The notes beneath the pieces were generated by a model that saw nothing but the letters and a program-made list of their open reading frames with translations, had not been told where the DNA came from and did not search any database. Of a DNA stretch of 54,199 bases, positions 1 to 8,377 are shown piece by piece (position 1 is the first letter of the stretch; every line of letters begins with the position of its first letter). This DNA comes from Gammaproteobacteria bacterium (lineage in GTDB: Bacteria; Pseudomonadota; Gammaproteobacteria; Thiohalobacterales; Thiohalobacteraceae). The position numbers were made by a program, and so were the translations under genes. The stretch lies in the NCBI GenBank assembly GCA_018819175.1, contig JAHJQQ010000003.1, positions 1-54,199 on the forward strand. Direction: 5' to 3'.

Positions 1-78
1 ACCCAAACCGACGGGCTGATGGATGTGTTCTTCTGTCATAAAAAGGTAGCTCAGATCAACTTGCAGGATCCAAAATGA
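1..78 (+). CDS. C-terminal fragment of a transposase (partial, enters from left)
   Basis: The first 78 bases read as an open frame of 25 codons ending in TGA, with a C-terminus ...FFCHKKVAQINLQDPK. The short aromatic/basic tail and the sequence directly after it (GTTACCTATGTCTCCGGTC, typical of the outer end of integrase-type insertion sequences) suggest the end of an rve/DDE transposase gene, perhaps IS481-like or ISNCY-like. Family is not certain because only the last 25 residues are visible. The rest of the element lies outside the window. Confidence 0.45.
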   Translation, partial: TQTDGLMDVFFCHKKVAQINLQDPK

Positions 79-137
79 ATACCTTAAACCGTTACCCATG
101 TCTCCGAACATGTGTTACCTATGTCTCCGGTCTATAC
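79..137. mobile_element. Probable right end of the insertion sequence
   Basis: After the stop codon two near copies of a 14-base motif (TTACCCATGTCTCCG and TTACCTATGTCTCCG) occur at about 92-106 and 115-129, then the sequence switches abruptly at about 138 to the CCATCAAGGGGGAGGGG palindromic repeat of the htpX array. This looks like an IS terminus inserted into the array, which would explain why the first array unit is truncated on its left. Confidence 0.4.
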
Positions 138-970
138 ACCCATCAAGGGGGAGGGGATACTTCATTTCATGCATCTGGGTGTGCTTACCTTCGGTACATC
201 CTCCGAATACGCTATCAGTTCTCGCCGCTACGCAACGCCGTAATTCGTTCCTCCAGCGGTGGATGCGTCATGAACAACCGAAGGCGTCCCCTCTCCCCTA
301 GCGGGAGAGGGTCAGGGAGAGGGGGCTGTCGGAACGAGATTCACCCTCTCCCTAGCCCTCCCCCATCAAGGGGGAGGGGATGCTCAATTTCATGCATCTG
401 GATCTGGCTGTGCTTACCTTCGGGTTATTCTCCGAATACGTTGTATCAGCTCTCGCCATTACGCAGCACCGCAATCCGTTCCTCCAGCGGTGGATGCGCA
501 TGAACAACTGAAGGCGTCCCCTCTCCCCTAGCGGGAGAGGGTCAGGGAGAGGGGGCTGTCGGAACGAGATTCACCCTCTCCCTAGCCCTCCCCCATCAAG
601 GGGGAGGGATGCTTAACTTCATGCATCTGGATCTGGATGTGCTTACCTTCGGGATATTCTCCGAATACGTTGTATCAGCTCTCGCCGCTACGCAACGCCG
701 CAATCCGTTCCTCCAGCGGCGGAGCGTCATGAACAACCGAAGGCACACCCTCTCCCCTAGCGGGAGAGGGTCAGGGAGAGGGGGCTGTCGGAACGAGATT
801 CACCCTTTCCCTGACCCTCCCCCATCAAGGGGGAGGGGATGCTCAATTTCATGCATCTGGATCTGGCTGTGCTTACCTTCGGGATATTCTCCGAATACGT
901 TGTATCAGCTCTCGCCGCTACGCAACGCCGCAATCCGTTCTTCCAGCGGCGGATGCGTCATGAACAACCG
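138..970. repeat. Tandem array, about 229-bp unit, of htpX 3' end plus GGGAGAGGG palindromes
   Basis: The anchor GTGCTTACCT occurs at 181, 410, 639 and 869, giving spacings of 229, 229 and 230 bases. Each unit contains the antisense of the last ~22 htpX codons with the stop, about 65 bases of downstream sequence, and two CCCTCTCCC/GGGAGAGGG palindromes joined by GGCTGTCGGAACGAGATTCA. The unit at 869-970 is the authentic gene end. The others are copies with scattered substitutions and one-base indels. The first copy is truncated near 138. Confidence 0.9.
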
Positions 971-1792
971 CTTGAGCCCCTGGCCGACACCACCGGAGAT
1001 ACCGAAGGCGGCCATCTGGTCGGGCAGATGCGGCTGGGCCACCGTCTGCTGGAGTCGTTGCAGGGCCGCGATCATATTCTGCCGCCCGGCCAGCTGTGCG
1101 CCACCGGCATCGGCGCGGAATTCACGCTGGTGCGAAAACCACATGACGATAATGCTGGCGAAAATACCCAGTACCAGTTGGGCGACAATAGATGTGATAA
1201 TGAAGGCCGGACCGTGGCCCCGTTCCGTCTTGAACACCACCCGATCGACCACATGACCGATCACGCGTGACAGAAAAATGACGAATGTATTCACCACGCC
1301 CTGAATCAGGGCCAGGGTGATCATATCGCCATTGGCGACATGGCTGACCTCATGGGCCAGCACCGCCTCGACTTCCTCACGGCTCATGCGGTTCATCAGT
1401 CCGGTGCTGACCGCCACCAGGGCCTTGTTGCGCGAGGCGCCGGTGGCAAAGGCATTCACATCTGCCGAGTCGAAAATGGCCACCTCCGGCATATCTATGC
1501 CGGCCTGCTCGGCCTGGCGGCGCACCGTAGCCACCAACCACTGCTCGGTAGAGGTGCGCGGTGACTCGATCACCTGCGCCCCCACCATGCGTTTGGCGGA
1601 CCATTTGGACATCATCAGCGAGATCAAGGAACCCCCGAAACCGATGACCGCGGAAAATACCAATAACGCGTTCACATCCAGGTTCACGCCCTGCTCATCG
1701 AGCACCCGATCCACGCCCAGCAGGCGTAGCGTGACGCTCAAAACGGCCAAAATAGCCAGATTGGTTACCAGGAACAGAAAAATACGTTTCAT
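905..1792 (-). CDS. htpX: Protease HtpX
   Basis: Membrane-bound zinc metalloprotease (peptidase M48) that degrades misfolded inner-membrane proteins. The 295-residue product has two N-terminal membrane segments (about residues 4-22 and 33-55), the zinc motif HEVSH in the context EAVLAHEVSHVANGDM, two further hydrophobic segments, and the downstream EFRADAGGA with the third zinc ligand. The start ATG at 1792 (MKRIFLFLVTN) matches the family N-terminus; longer upstream extensions do not look like protein. The last ~22 codons are the source of the repeat array to the left, so the gene end itself is embedded in the last array unit. Divergent from the cyclase gene. Confidence 0.95.
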   Translation of the reverse strand: MKRIFLFLVTNLAILAVLSVTLRLLGVDRVLDEQGVNLDVNALLVFSAVIGFGGSLISLMMSKWSAKRMVGAQVIESPRTSTEQWLVATVRRQAEQAGIDMPEVAIFDSADVNAFATGASRNKALVAVSTGLMNRMSREEVEAVLAHEVSHVANGDMITLALIQGVVNTFVIFLSRVIGHVVDRVVFKTERGHGPAFIITSIVAQLVLGIFASIIVMWFSHQREFRADAGGAQLAGRQNMIAALQRLQQTVAQPHLPDQMAAFGISGGVGQGLKRLFMTHPPLEERIAALRSGES

Positions 1793-1996
1793 GCCCTTAA
1801 GCCACCTATTAACCGCTTGATGATCCCGTCCGGCGCACCCAGAATGTGCGCACCGGTACTCCACCCCAGGAACGGCACTGGAACTTGCCACGCATACTGG
1901 GGGTCACATCTGCGGTTTTCAAGCCTGTAGGGTACGATAAATGCATATATGCAGGAGCGCTGTCGTGACGCGCATGCATAATCCGAGGACCGTGCT
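1793..1996. other. Divergent intergenic region between htpX and the cyclase
   Basis: 204 bases must hold the promoters of both genes. A 12-base perfect palindrome TGCATATATGCA lies at 1942-1953, about 45 bases before the cyclase start; it could be an operator but no family is recognisable. The cyclase ATG has a GAGGA ribosome binding site at 1985-1989. Confidence 0.4.
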
Positions 1997-3595
1997 ATGA
2001 ACAGCACAAAAGACATGAACACACTGACCCGGCTGGAACAGGATGCCACGGCAGAAACCGCGCCCGAGCAGGGTTCATTACTGCCTGAACCCGGCCGCTG
2101 GCAGCGCATGCGCGAATCCCTGCAACGCTTCGCGCCGTCGCATATCCCGATTGTCTACAAGATCACCCTGGCCATTTCGATTTTGATGGTAGCCTGTATC
2201 GGCCTGCTCGCCACCGTGATCGTGCAACACCAGAATCAGTTCCTGCGCAGCCAGATCGACGAACTCGGCAACACCCTGGCGACACAGATCGCGCATTCCG
2301 CGTTGGAGCCCATGCTGGCTGACGACCGTCTCGCACTCGGTGTCCTGGTGACCAACCTCACCGCCGAGGGCAACGTATTGGGTACCGCCCTGCTGTCCGC
2401 AACCGGCGATATTCTTGCCGAAGCCGGCCGCACACCGTTCATGCCCGACGCACCCTTCGCAGGGGAACATTCCGGGATCGACGCGCGCAACCTGCGCGGA
2501 CTGGAGTGGCGCATTCCGGAAGGACGCCGCACCCCGGCGCGAAATCTGGTTGCCTACACCAGTACCGTACGCTTCAAAGATGTTGTCGCAGGACACGTGG
2601 TGGTGACCATGAGCCGATCGGCGCTGGAACAATCGACGCGTAGCGCGACCCACAGCATTCTGTTCGCCAGCCTGCTGGTCGTGATTGTCGGCGGCATTCT
2701 GACCATCTTCCTGAGTCGCCGTCTAACCAAACCGATCCACGACCTGATGGACGCCAGTCGCGCGCTCGAGGCCGGCCAGCATCATTTCCGTTTCAGCGAA
2801 CGCCGCAATGATGAAATCGGTAACCTGATGTCGTCATTCAACCGTTATGCGGAAGGTCTGGAACGTTCCAACCAAATGGAATCGACTCTGTCCCGCTATC
2901 TGTCCCCGAGCGTGGCGCGTGAAATCATCACTGGCAATGGTCCGGTGCAACTGGGCGGACAACGCGTGCATGCCTCGGTGTTGTTCGCGGATATCGTCGG
3001 CTTCACCGGCATGGCCGAGGGCATGAATCCGGAAGAGGTCGCCAAGCTCCTCAACAGTTATTTCGCGCATATCGTGCGCGCCTGCGAGATGCATCAGGGC
3101 ATGGTCGACAAATACATCGGCGACTGCGCCATGCTGGTGTTCGGTGTGCCACAGGCCGACCCGGAACACTGCTTCCATGGCATCACCTGTGCACTCACCG
3201 TCCTGCATCTGATCGCCATGGAAAATGAATTACGTGAACGCCAGGGCCAGGCGCCGGTACGCTTCCGGCTCGGCCTCAACAGCGGTGAAATGATGGCCGG
3301 CAATATGGGCTCACATGAGCGCATGGAATATACCGTGGTCGGCGATGCCGTGAACCTGGCTTCACGCCTGAGCGCCGCGGCCGATGGCGGCCAGATCGTC
3401 ATCACCGAACAGATCTACAATCTACCCGAAATCAACGAACGCTTCGTCGCCCGCAAGCATCGCTCCATCCGTCTGCGCGGCATCCGGCATCCGGTTACCA
3501 CCTATGTCATCGAAGACGTCATGCCCGCCTACAAGGACGGCTTCGAGCGACAGGTACAACAACTCTGGTGGCAGGGGCACCGTCGCACAGCCTAA
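1997..3595 (+). CDS. Membrane class III adenylate cyclase with HAMP domain
   Basis: Predicted to make cAMP from ATP at the inner membrane. The 532-residue protein has a cytoplasmic N-terminus, membrane segment about 53-76, a ~145-residue periplasmic sensor region, membrane segment about 220-240, a HAMP linker to ~295, then a CHD cyclase domain (about 325-500). Metal-binding Asp332 (FADIVGFTG) and Asp376 (KYIGDCAM), the adenine-selecting Lys372 and Thr446, and transition-state Asn453 and Arg457 (VNLASRLS) are all present, so it should be active and prefer ATP. The fixed start has GAGGA upstream. Its stop overlaps the next ATG (TAATG), indicating translational coupling to the lipoprotein. Confidence 0.92.
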   Translation: MNSTKDMNTLTRLEQDATAETAPEQGSLLPEPGRWQRMRESLQRFAPSHIPIVYKITLAISILMVACIGLLATVIVQHQNQFLRSQIDELGNTLATQIAHSALEPMLADDRLALGVLVTNLTAEGNVLGTALLSATGDILAEAGRTPFMPDAPFAGEHSGIDARNLRGLEWRIPEGRRTPARNLVAYTSTVRFKDVVAGHVVVTMSRSALEQSTRSATHSILFASLLVVIVGGILTIFLSRRLTKPIHDLMDASRALEAGQHHFRFSERRNDEIGNLMSSFNRYAEGLERSNQMESTLSRYLSPSVAREIITGNGPVQLGGQRVHASVLFADIVGFTGMAEGMNPEEVAKLLNSYFAHIVRACEMHQGMVDKYIGDCAMLVFGVPQADPEHCFHGITCALTVLHLIAMENELRERQGQAPVRFRLGLNSGEMMAGNMGSHERMEYTVVGDAVNLASRLSAAADGGQIVITEQIYNLPEINERFVARKHRSIRLRGIRHPVTTYVIEDVMPAYKDGFERQVQQLWWQGHRRTA

Positions 3596-4746
3596 TGATG
3601 TCGCTTCGAAAACTGTTTTTCCTCCTGCTCCTGACCAGTGGATTGCTGAGCGGCTGCGGCCTGCTGTCCGACTTTAATATCCACAAAAAAGACACTCGAC
3701 TGCAGGATGCGCTGCAAGATTACACCAGCGCCAAGACTGCCAGCGCGCGCGCCAACGGCGACACAGCAGCGCAGGATAAACTCACCCAGGCCCGGATTGC
3801 CTACGAAGACACCGCGTTGGCGTCCGCCGACGAGAAACGCAAGGAAGGCGCCTGGTACCAGGCCCGGCAGATCCTCGACACCGCACTCGAACAGATCCCC
3901 GACAGCACGCGTTTAAAGAATGCCCGTCAGGATATCGAAACCGAACGTGCGCTACGCATCCGTTTGAATGACTGCCGCATCGGCGCCGCACGGGCGCGCT
4001 TCCTGGTGGAAAAGAACGCACTCCTGCAATCGCGCGCACCCCTGGAGGCCAAGGACTTTCTCCAGGACTGGCAGGTCCGTCGCGAACGCACGGAACTCGA
4101 TCAACTCGCCGTACAACTGCGTGACTGCGCCATCCAGGCGCTCGCCGAACAACGTCTGCCACTGGCCGAAGAAACCCTTAATGCCGCCGCCCTGATCCAG
4201 ACGGAAGAATTCATCAGCGAGGAACGAAAACTGCTTGAGCAGCTGAAAAATCCGCCCTCAGCAGTGATTGAGAAACCAGCCGTCGTCAAGCCACCGGTAA
4301 AAAAACCGGCTGTGGATACCAAATTGCAAAAGGCCAGCAAGGCACGCATGGAAATGCAAAGCGCTATAACCCGTGGCGACCTGCGTCAAGCCAAAGCGAG
4401 CCTCGTCGAACTACGTGAGCTGGAAGGCAATTCCCCGCAACTGGAAGAATTGAATCAGTCCATCAATGACGCCATCGGCGCCTATATAGTCGAGGCGCAT
4501 GAAAAGGCCAACGCGCTGTACCGCGATCAACAGATCGTGCAGGCACGCGACCTCTGGCAAAAGATTCTGGAACTCGATCCCAACGCCACCCAGGCCCGCG
4601 TCAATCTCGAACGCGCCGATCGCGTACTGAAAAAACTCGAAGAACTGCAAGGCGCCACAACGGATGTGCAACCGGCGGAAGCGACACCGACAACTGAAGT
4701 GCCAACCACAAAACCGGCGGCTAAAATCCCTACTCCCGCCCCGTAG
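3595..4746 (+). CDS. Coiled-coil/TPR-like lipoprotein coupled to the cyclase
   Basis: Function unknown. The 383-residue product starts with a lipoprotein signal (MMSLRKLFFLLLLTSG followed by lipobox LLSGC), so it is exported and lipidated. The mature part is helical and Glu/Arg/Ala-rich, with TPR-like stretches around 70-100 (WYQARQILDTALEQIPDSTR) and 300-340 (ALYRDQQIVQARDLWQKILE), and a Pro/Thr-rich tail. Two ATGs (3595, 3598) are possible; the first overlaps the cyclase stop. The overlap argues that it works with the cyclase, for instance as an envelope partner of its periplasmic sensor, but that is inference. Confidence 0.8.
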   Translation: MMSLRKLFFLLLLTSGLLSGCGLLSDFNIHKKDTRLQDALQDYTSAKTASARANGDTAAQDKLTQARIAYEDTALASADEKRKEGAWYQARQILDTALEQIPDSTRLKNARQDIETERALRIRLNDCRIGAARARFLVEKNALLQSRAPLEAKDFLQDWQVRRERTELDQLAVQLRDCAIQALAEQRLPLAEETLNAAALIQTEEFISEERKLLEQLKNPPSAVIEKPAVVKPPVKKPAVDTKLQKASKARMEMQSAITRGDLRQAKASLVELRELEGNSPQLEELNQSINDAIGAYIVEAHEKANALYRDQQIVQARDLWQKILELDPNATQARVNLERADRVLKKLEELQGATTDVQPAEATPTTEVPTTKPAAKIPTPAP

Positions 4747-5527
4747 ACGATCTGTACGCGGTGTGTAGTGAAGCTATCGAATCTCCATCAATGCAGTCCG
4801 CATACAGGCCTTGTGGCCGGAATGCGGGAAATCCCGGATTACATCCGGGCTGCACTTACTACGAACATTTGGCATCATCCCTTTGCCAGCCGCATTGATC
4901 AGCCCCTCCCTTTCCCGTAGCCTAAATTGAACGAAGTGAAACCCGGGTTTCGCATTCGCTACGATTGCTGACTAGCATATCCCCTCTCCCCTCGCGGGAG
5001 AGGGCTAGGGAGAGGGGAAACGGCGCCAGCCGTTGCATGTTTTCTCGAAACTGCTGGCGTGGCTAATTCATTTCACACCAGCGATACACCTTAACTTTCA
5101 TTTCGCCCTCGCTGGGCGAGGTACTTTTCTTTGCTTCGCCAAAGAAAGAGTACCCAAAAGAAAGGCGACCCGAAGGCTTGCCCGCTACGCGGGTACCCTG
5201 CACTTCTCGCCCGTTTGCGCGCTCGCCTAACTCGCGACTTCGTCGCTCAAACACGAGGCGAGCTTATTCGCAAACAGGCTGCGATGCTCGGCTGCGCCTA
5301 CGAGCCTGGAAAGTCAAAACCAAAAAAGGGGCAGAGTCTTTGACTCTGCCCCTTGTTACTTGAACAAATTTGATTCGTAGCCCACAAATAGTGTCAGACT
5401 CGATTGATCGTTAGAATTTCCGCAACTAAAGCATGAAATCCTTAGCGCCATACCCATCCTACTAATGTAGCCCGCATGCAGGCCTTGTGGCCGGAATGCG
5501 GGGAATCCCGGATTACATCCAGGCTAC
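4747..5527. repeat. Repeat-filled intergenic region between lipoprotein and parC
   Basis: No convincing gene in 781 bases. Two copies of one repeat (GCATGCAGGCCTTGTGGCC...CCCGGATTACATCC) sit near the two ends, about 4795-4855 and 5466-5527, the second touching the parC stop. Between them are one CCCTCTCCC/GGGAGAGGG palindrome pair (4981-5018), a block containing TTTCTTTGCTTCGCCAAAGAAAG-like inverted sequence (about 5128-5170), and a strong hairpin at 5328-5352. Short open frames here are fragments of repeats. Confidence 0.7.
5328..5352. terminator. Perfect 11-bp stem hairpin, GGGGCAGAGTC
   Basis: GGGGCAGAGTC, loop TTT, GACTCTGCCCC, preceded by AAAAA and followed by TTGTT. It could end transcription coming from either side (parC is convergent with the lipoprotein), but the U-tract is weak and the GGGGCAGAG motif recurs at other intergenic places (7901, 46944, 49367), so it may be a repeat rather than a dedicated terminator. 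Confidence 0.4.
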
Positions 5528-7774
5528 TTATTCCACCGCCAACCCCGTCGCGCCCTGGAATCCGCGCGGGAGTTTGCTGCCGCGTTCGCCGCGTGAACTG
5601 CGGTATTCGTCCAGCTCGGCGCCCTTGAGTTTCAGGTAGCGCTTACCGCATTGCACTTGCAGTGTTGCGCCTGCGGTTATTGCCGCGATGCCGACAACGT
5701 ATTCCTCGCGCGCGGCGACCTTCTTGCCGGGGATGGAGAGGAATTTGTCACCCTTCCCGCGCGCCATCTGCGCTATTTCACTCAACGGACAGACCAACAG
5801 GCGGCCGGCATTACTGACCGCGGCAAGCAGATCTTTTTTCGCATCGCTCACGCGTTGCGGCGGTAATACTTTGGCACCGGCCGGGAGATTGAGCAGGGTC
5901 TTGCCGTTTTTGTTTTTTGCGTACAGATCTTCGAGCTTGGCGACGAAACCATAACCGGCGTCGCTGGCGATCAGATACAGATCATCCGGATTGCCGAGCA
6001 TCAGACCGACGAACACGGCGCCATCCGGCGGACTCAATCTGCCCGTCAGCGGTTCGCCATGACCGCGCGCCGAGGGCAATGCATGCGCCGGCAGTGAATA
6101 ACTGCGGCCGGTGGAATCCAGCACCACGAGCGTCTGATTGCTGCGGCCGATGGCACTGGCGAGGTAGGCATCGCCGGACTTGTAGGCCAGCGCACCGGCA
6201 TCGACCTCATGACCCTTACCGGCGCGGATCCAACCCTTCTCGGACAACACTACCGTCACCGGTTCGCTCGGCACCAGGGCGGTCTCATCCATGGCCTGCG
6301 CCGCACCGCGCTCGACCAGTTTCGAGCGACGCGCATCGCCGTATTTCTCCGCATCCTCTGTGATCTCCTTGCGGATCAACTGTTTCATGCGCCGAGTCGA
6401 ACCGAGTGTTTTCTCGATGTCGCTGCGCTCTTCCTCCAGCGCCGTCTGTTCGCCGCGGATCTTCATCTCTTCCAGGCGGGCCAACTGGCGCAACCGGGTA
6501 TCCAGGATGTAATCGGTCTGTTCTTCGCTGAGCGCGAAGCGATTCATCAACACCGCTTTGGGCTCGTCCTCGGTGCGGATGATGCGGATCACTTCATCCA
6601 GGTTGAGGAAGGCGACCAGCAGGCCGTCGAGCAGGTGCAGGCGACGGACAATCTTTTCCAGCCGGTATTCCAAGCGCCGACGCACGGTGGCAGTACGGAA
6701 CTCCAACCATTCGGCGAGGATGCCGCGCAGATCCTTGACCTGCGGGCGACCGTTGATGCCGATGATATTGAGATTGATGCGATAGCTGCGTTCCAGATCG
6801 GTACTGGCGAACAGATGCGACATCAGCGCCTCGACATCGACGCGGTTGGAACGCGGCACGATCACCAATCGGGTGGGATTTTCGTGATCGGATTCGTCGC
6901 GCAGATCCTCGACCATCGGCAGTTTTTTGTTATTCATCTGCGCAGCGATCTGTTCCAGCACCTTGCCGCCGGAGACCTGATGCGGCAGCGCGGTGATCAC
7001 GATATCGCCCTGCTCCAGCTCATAACGCGCGCGCATGCGCACCGAACCGTTGCCGGTCGCATACATCTGCAGGATCTCGGCACGCGGGGTGATGATCTCC
7101 GCATCGGTCGGGAAATCCGGCCCCTTGATGTGTTCGCACAGTTGCTCCAGCGTTGTCTTGGGGTCTTCCAGCAAGCGGATGGTCGCGGCGGCCACTTCGC
7201 GCAGATTATGCGGCGGGATGTCGGTGGCCATACCCACGGCGATACCGGTCGAGCCGTTGAGCAGGACATTCGGCAGACGCGCCGGCAGCAGTGTCGGTTC
7301 ATCGAGCGTGCCGTCGAAGTTGGGCGCCCAGTCGACCGTGCCCTGACCGAGCTCCTGCAGTAAGACTTCAGCATAGGGCGAGAGGCGTGATTCTGTATAG
7401 CGCATGGCGGCGAAGGATTTGGGATCGTCCGGCGAACCCCAGTTGCCCTGGCCGTCGATCAGCGGATAGCGATAAGAGAATGACTGCGCCATCAGCACCA
7501 TGGCCTCGTAGCAGGCCGAGTCGCCGTGCGGGTGGAATTTGCCGAGCACGTCACCGACGGTACGCGCGGATTTTTTGTACTTGGCGGTCGCCGCCAGGCC
7601 CAATTCGGACATGGCGTAGACGATACGGCGCTGCACCGGTTTGAGGCCGTCCCCGATGTGCGGCAGCGCGCGGTCGAGGATGACGTACATGGAATAGTCC
7701 AGATACGCCTTTTCGGTGAAGGTCCGTAGCGGCAGGCGCTCGATACCTTCGAAATTCAGTTCGGAATCTTGCAT
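5528..7774 (-). CDS. parC: DNA topoisomerase IV subunit A
   Basis: Cleaves and rejoins DNA in the ParC2ParE2 enzyme that decatenates sister chromosomes. 748 residues, close to the usual ~750. The catalytic tyrosine is Y126 (AAMRYTESR), and the quinolone region GKFHPHGDSACYEAM carries the sensitive-type Ser86 and Glu90. The start at 7774 (MQDSELNFEGIERLPL) is the normal N-terminus for the family. GyrA is excluded by the short C-terminal domain without a GyrA box and by the parE gene at 11110-12996 on the same strand, separated by the double-PilZ gene. Confidence 0.96.
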   Translation of the reverse strand: MQDSELNFEGIERLPLRTFTEKAYLDYSMYVILDRALPHIGDGLKPVQRRIVYAMSELGLAATAKYKKSARTVGDVLGKFHPHGDSACYEAMVLMAQSFSYRYPLIDGQGNWGSPDDPKSFAAMRYTESRLSPYAEVLLQELGQGTVDWAPNFDGTLDEPTLLPARLPNVLLNGSTGIAVGMATDIPPHNLREVAAATIRLLEDPKTTLEQLCEHIKGPDFPTDAEIITPRAEILQMYATGNGSVRMRARYELEQGDIVITALPHQVSGGKVLEQIAAQMNNKKLPMVEDLRDESDHENPTRLVIVPRSNRVDVEALMSHLFASTDLERSYRINLNIIGINGRPQVKDLRGILAEWLEFRTATVRRRLEYRLEKIVRRLHLLDGLLVAFLNLDEVIRIIRTEDEPKAVLMNRFALSEEQTDYILDTRLRQLARLEEMKIRGEQTALEEERSDIEKTLGSTRRMKQLIRKEITEDAEKYGDARRSKLVERGAAQAMDETALVPSEPVTVVLSEKGWIRAGKGHEVDAGALAYKSGDAYLASAIGRSNQTLVVLDSTGRSYSLPAHALPSARGHGEPLTGRLSPPDGAVFVGLMLGNPDDLYLIASDAGYGFVAKLEDLYAKNKNGKTLLNLPAGAKVLPPQRVSDAKKDLLAAVSNAGRLLVCPLSEIAQMARGKGDKFLSIPGKKVAAREEYVVGIAAITAGATLQVQCGKRYLKLKGAELDEYRSSRGERGSKLPRGFQGATGLAVE

Positions 7775-7860
7775 CTTGTGTCCCGTCGTTCTGATGAATC
7801 GTGGTGAGCAGGCCGCGGGCAGCAACGCCGAGGCCGGGGCACATGATACAGGATGGGCCA

Positions 7861-7895
7861 GGGACTAGGGACTAGGGACTAGGGACTAGGGACTG
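7861..7895. repeat. Heptamer tandem repeat (GGGACTA)n
   Basis: Five uninterrupted 7-base units GGGACTA, the last imperfect. It belongs to the family of heptad-periodic intergenic sequences (KAGGNNN) also present at 16197, 21485, 30148 and 33092. Confidence 0.85.
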
Positions 7896-8134
7896 GAAAA
7901 ATGTGGGGCAGAGACGACACAGTACCGCCTATCGCATGATACAAAAACATTGACGGTGGAATTCGTCTCAGACCCGAATGGCACTTACTTAAGCCTAATG
8001 TAGGTCGGGTTAGCGCAGTTTGCGTAACCCGACAGGCGGTGCAGCACCTTTGTTTAAGGTGTGCCTGACGGCACGCTTGGCGGGTTACGGCGCAAACGAC
8101 ACGCCTAACCCGCCCTACATCGGACCGAATTGGC

Positions 8135-8346
8135 TTAAGGAACCTCTGATTAATTCACTGAAGCGGCATCTGCTGCGTTGCAGCCGGGCTCAAAATACTC
8201 ATTTACGCCGTGTAAACTCCGTTTTTTACTCGGCGCTAGGCACCTCGCCCTACGGGCCGGCTCCGCCGTTCTCTCCGCTTCGCTCCGAGTCGCCCGTCTG
8301 CGCCTTGCATCTGCTCACTTGATCAAATTAATCAGAGGTTCCTTAA
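8135..8346. mobile_element. MITE-like element with 21-bp perfect terminal inverted repeats
   Basis: Both ends are TTAAGGAACCTCTGATTAAT(T) in inverse orientation, enclosing ~170 bases with no coding capacity. A second, incomplete copy begins at 54053 at the window edge and is nearly identical over the visible part, so this is a dispersed element. A single end-like sequence (GCCTCTGATTAATTCG) also occurs at about 49395. The mobilising transposase is not in the window. Confidence 0.75.
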
Positions 8347-8377
8347 ACAAGTGCCATTCGGGTCTGACTCCTATTCT

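Larger units (their letters stand above)
7775..8377. repeat. Repeat-filled intergenic region upstream of parC
   Basis: No gene. From left: a (GGGACTA)n tract at 7861-7895; a GGGGCAGAG motif at 7901; then a segment bracketed by inverted copies of CAGACCCGAATGGCACTT (about 7972-7989, and its complement about 8350-8367). Inside this bracket are a ~125-bp repeat with TAACCCGCC/GGCGGGTTA arms (about 8000-8122; a relative lies at 46048-46169) and a MITE-like element at 8135-8346. The elements appear nested. The parC promoter should lie near 7775-7860. Confidence 0.7.

Noticed and set aside
75..1270. Several overlapping plus-strand open frames with repeated MNNRRR.. and SISCIWIWLC segments
   Set aside because: They are translations of the htpX tandem array; the repeating peptide follows the DNA repeat unit and no gene signals are present.
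6209..7363. 384-codon plus-strand frame across parC, and similar long frames antisense to parE (11914-12975), ettA (36913-38286) and dxs (18728-19552)
   Set aside because: Shadows of strongly supported genes; none resembles a protein family.
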